Assembly: GCA_020353235.1 (NCBI GenBank)
Contig: CP070693.1
Location: 109,015-149,963 of the forward strand
Direction of reading: 5' to 3'
Origin: Dehalococcoidia bacterium
GTDB lineage: Bacteria; Chloroflexota; Dehalococcoidia; Dehalococcoidales; JAUYDJ01
DNA length: 40,949 bases
Numbering within the stretch: the stretch's first letter is position 1; each line of letters opens with the position of its first letter. The notes under the pieces were generated by a model. That model worked only from the letters and a program-made list of their open reading frames with translations, was not told the DNA's origin and did no database searches. Shown one piece after another: positions 40,361 to 40,949 of this stretch. The position numbers were made by a program, and so were the translations under genes.

Positions 40361-40537
40361 ATGGGAAACACCGGCTCTAGCGCCAAGAAGTACATGCTTG
40401 CCTTCGCCATCGGTATAATTGGTGGCGGAATTGCCATTGCCTGGGCCACAAGAGCTATGCCCAAGATGATGTCAGGCATGATGCAGAGCATGATGGCTAG
40501 GATGAGAGAAGAGGGCTGTGACCCGCAAGAGATGTGA
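40361..40537 (+). CDS. 58-residue Met-rich membrane-anchored protein
   Basis: MGNTGSSAKKYMLAFAIGIIGGGIAIAWATRAMPKMMSGMMQSMMARMREEGCDPQEM. One helix (about 11-30) is followed by a tail with methionines at 33, 36, 37, 40, 41, 44, 45, 48 and 58 plus one Cys. CAGGAG precedes the ATG by 9 nt. Met-rich tails can bind Cu(I)/Ag(I), but this could also be a simple amphipathic helix. Not recognised as a named family. It lies between two tRNA-like repeats. Confidence 0.6.
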   Translation: MGNTGSSAKKYMLAFAIGIIGGGIAIAWATRAMPKMMSGMMQSMMARMREEGCDPQEM

Positions 40538-40663
40538 CAGCGGATGATGAGGGCTTCGGGCAAGCCCGATACTAAATCAGATTAACTGCCACCCCTATAG
40601 AGGTAGTATTACTAAACAAAAAAGGAAGCATCTCTACTCCCTTCCAACTCTTACTAGCGGGGG

Positions 40664-40684
40664 GTTGGATTCGAACCAACGACC
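40664..40684 (-). repeat. tRNA 3'-end-like repeat, copy 2
   Basis: On minus, a perfect T-arm (GTTGG-TTCGAAT-CCAAC) followed by CCCCCGCTA, which looks like the 3' acceptor strand. The upstream 5' half (D-arm, acceptor 5' strand) is absent: the sequence that should pair with CCCCCGC is AT-rich. The anticodon-like region contains CAT but its stem does not pair. So this is a fragment, not a working tRNA. Confidence 0.55.
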
Positions 40685-40761
40685 CCACGTAATGAACCCG
40701 ATATTCGTCACCACGGATTCTAGATTTTATAAAAGTACGATACTTCAGACTAGATTTATTT

Positions 40762-40949
40762 CTATGGAGTATAGATAACAGTTATGGTTTCTGTGACCGT
40801 CTCGCTACCACGCGTGGCAGTTATAGTAATGGTATTTTCACCTTCGGTGAGATCAACATGAAATTCAAAACCATACTCCCCAACTGGCGCTACAATACCA
40901 TTAACGGTCACTGTAGCCTTTGGGTCTGAAACAGAGCCGTTTACCCTAA
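40762..40949 (-). CDS. C-terminal end of Ig-like (Glucodextranase_B-type) repeat protein (partial)
   Basis: The minus-strand frame is open from the window edge to a TAG at 40762. It reads VNGSVSDPKATVTVNGIVAPVGEYGFEFHVDLTEGENTITITATRGSETVTETITVIYTP. This is a typical extracellular beta-sandwich repeat found in tandem in large surface proteins (GxVSDPxATVTVNG...LTEGENTITITAT). The N-terminal part lies outside the window, so neither total length nor any anchor can be seen. Confidence 0.75.
   Translation of the reverse strand, partial: RVNGSVSDPKATVTVNGIVAPVGEYGFEFHVDLTEGENTITITATRGSETVTETITVIYTP

Noticed and set aside
40655-40735. Complete tRNA-Met gene on minus
   Set aside because: The 3' end and T-arm fit, but the D-arm and 5' acceptor strand are missing and the anticodon stem does not pair. 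Only a fragment is supported.
1-40949. CRISPR arrays, prophage, transposons, rRNA genes
   Set aside because: I looked for regularly spaced repeats, transposase/integrase motifs and rRNA-like segments on both strands and saw none.

Overview
The window looks like chromosome from an anaerobic bacterium, most plausibly a Dehalococcoidia-type Chloroflexota. This is inferred from the gene mix: indolepyruvate:ferredoxin oxidoreductase, a 4Fe-4S aldo/keto reductase, DegV, GYD and small zinc-ribbon proteins, paired NarL-type regulators, and lipoproteins with a plain SxGC or GSAC lipobox. No rRNA, complete tRNA, CRISPR array or transposase is visible. Both window edges cut genes: a DUF4382-type lipoprotein on the left and an Ig-like repeat protein on the right.

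1-4.1 kb: lipoprotein, two small proteins, DegV, a 4Fe-4S aldo/keto reductase with an atypical active site, and a GYD protein. 4.2-15.8 kb: an organic-acid/CoA module. It holds iorAB from a leaderless-looking promoter, a hotdog thioesterase, a promoter plus a roughly 180-nt structured leader ending in a terminator, an acyl-CoA synthetase, livH-livM-binding protein-livF, and a PaaK-like protein without a normal P-loop. livG and a tiny Cys-containing protein converge from the other strand. 15.9-18.9 kb: a second three-gene ABC importer of the ABC_sub_bind/TrpXYZ type. 18.9-24.7 kb: acetyltransferases, an RRM protein and zinc ribbon pair, a transglutaminase-like protein with a DUF350-like membrane protein, and several small proteins.

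24.7-28.6 kb: a NarL-type histidine kinase/response regulator operon faces a second, orphan LuxR-type regulator across a 320-bp repeat-rich region. The orphan regulator is followed by a micro-cluster of three membrane proteins that includes an isolated F-type ATP synthase c subunit. 28.7-35.5 kb: a compact trpEGDCFBA operon on the minus strand, driven by a consensus promoter and a T-box leader whose specifier reads UGG (Trp). 35.6-40.9 kb: a cation/proton antiporter, an uncharacterised soluble protein, an isoprenylcysteine-methyltransferase-like membrane protein, small membrane proteins, an MFS transporter, and a Met-rich small protein lying between two tRNA-3'-end-like repeats.

Main leads: the terminator-controlled leader at 7.16-7.34 kb, which has a possible antiterminator; the orphan c-subunit cluster; the AUG-stop minimal reading frames ahead of both ABC binding-protein genes; the PaaK-like protein lacking its P-loop inside an ABC operon; and the tRNA-fragment repeats around the Met-rich gene. 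A recurring theme is aromatic/tryptophan metabolism (Trp synthesis, an arylpyruvate oxidoreductase, acyl and aryl CoA ligases, a TrpX-like importer). That link is inference from proximity.
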